DNA from: Pseudarthrobacter siccitolerans | GTDB lineage: Bacteria > Actinomycetota > Actinomycetes > Actinomycetales > Micrococcaceae | NCBI RefSeq assembly: GCF_001046895.1 | Contig: NZ_CAQI01000044.1 | Span: forward strand, 425,690-489,689 | Length of the DNA: 64,000 nucleotides | Direction of reading: 5' to 3' | Shown: positions 63,849 through 64,000 of the stretch, piece after piece | Layout: each line of letters begins with the position of its first letter | Position numbering within the stretch: the stretch's first letter is position 1 | The notes under the pieces: model-generated | Database searches by the model: none | Told to the model about the DNA's origin: nothing | The model's input: the letters and a program-made list of their open reading frames with translations, nothing else | Translations under genes and position numbers: made by a program

Positions 63849-64000
63849 GTGAGAGAGCGTTGAGCTCGAAGCCACATCAGCTGAGAGGGATCCTGGAAAG
63901 CCCGCGTTAAGTGAGAGAGGGAGGGTGGAAAGCCCGCGTTAAGTGAGAGAGCGATCGGGAAAACCCAGAGTTAAGTGCGAGAGCGATCGAGAAAACCCCA
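63849..64000 (-). repeat. Inverted 32-bp repeat array, at least five units
   Basis: Units with the core AAGTGAGAGAGCG, the reverse complement of the left array core. TGAGAG starts recur at 63850, 63882, 63912, 63944, with the related TGCGAG at 63976. The flanking halves (GGAAAGCCCGCGTT, GAAAACCC) differ from the left units. The array runs off the window. Confidence 0.85.

Noticed and set aside
63689..63877. 62-codon minus-strand frame inside the repeat arrays
   Set aside because: It crosses repeats with a 32-bp period, which shifts frame at each unit, so coding is not conserved.
63648..64000. CRISPR array
   Set aside because: The repeated units touch each other with no unique spacers, the two halves are in opposite orientation, and no cas gene is present.

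Overview
The window is high-GC actinobacterial chromosome. Gene order and protein character fit a member of the Micrococcaceae (Arthrobacter/Pseudarthrobacter type). The evidence is the dcw cell-wall cluster headed by mraZ, a MurE without the diaminopimelate-type arginine, class II DAHP synthase, PASTA kinase, GarA/FtsR/McdR-type genes, ScpA/ScpB and TlyA. Family assignments are from reading motifs; comparisons with Mycobacterium tuberculosis gene order are from memory and were not searched.

Layout. (1) 1-8476, minus strand: the start of the division and cell-wall cluster, transcribed mraZ-rsmH-ftsL-ftsI-murE-murF-mraY (mraY runs off the left edge), with a three-repeat MraZ operator upstream of mraZ. 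(2) 8477-10837: a noncoding stretch with two copies of a terminator-containing two-hairpin repeat, then a DUF3040 membrane protein and DNA polymerase IV. (3) 10912-24301: lipoprotein, polyprenyl diphosphate synthase, Rv2175c-like regulator, LysM transglycosylase, PknL-like PASTA kinase, class II DAHP synthase, PlsC acyltransferase, two paralogous esterases with a membrane protein, ROK glucokinase and a FadD15-like acyl-CoA ligase. This is a cell-envelope and lipid locus. (4) 24411-33118: pyruvate carboxylase, an orphan ParA ATPase, then the conserved block MerR(Rv1830-like)-DUF151-MerR(FtsR)-GarA-GcvH, and an Fpg/Nei glycosylase.

(5) 33517-35252: a small secreted protein, an intact IS256-family (IS1249-like) insertion sequence with perfect 26-bp ends and an 8-bp target duplication, and a tRNA-Pro. 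(6) 35401-43230, minus strand: der-plsC-cmk-tyrA-rluB-scpB-scpA-parA, coupled by overlaps in several places. (7) 43465-53105: a metabolic insert with a DctA-type dicarboxylate carrier, a CitA/DcuS-type two-component system, and a GntR-controlled methylcitrate cycle operon (prpD-prpB-prpC), then a Nudix hydrolase and a membrane protein. (8) 53148-63455, minus strand: xerD-nudix-pyrG-recN-nadK-tlyA-small ORF-HAD phosphatase-TPR protein, the conserved block that normally continues into parA-scpA-scpB. The methylcitrate/C4-acid module therefore sits inside an otherwise conserved core gene string.

(9) 63648-64000: two arrays of 32-bp repeats, four units in one orientation and at least five in the other, around a short central segment. 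They are noncoding, are not CRISPR-like, and are the least explained structure in the window.
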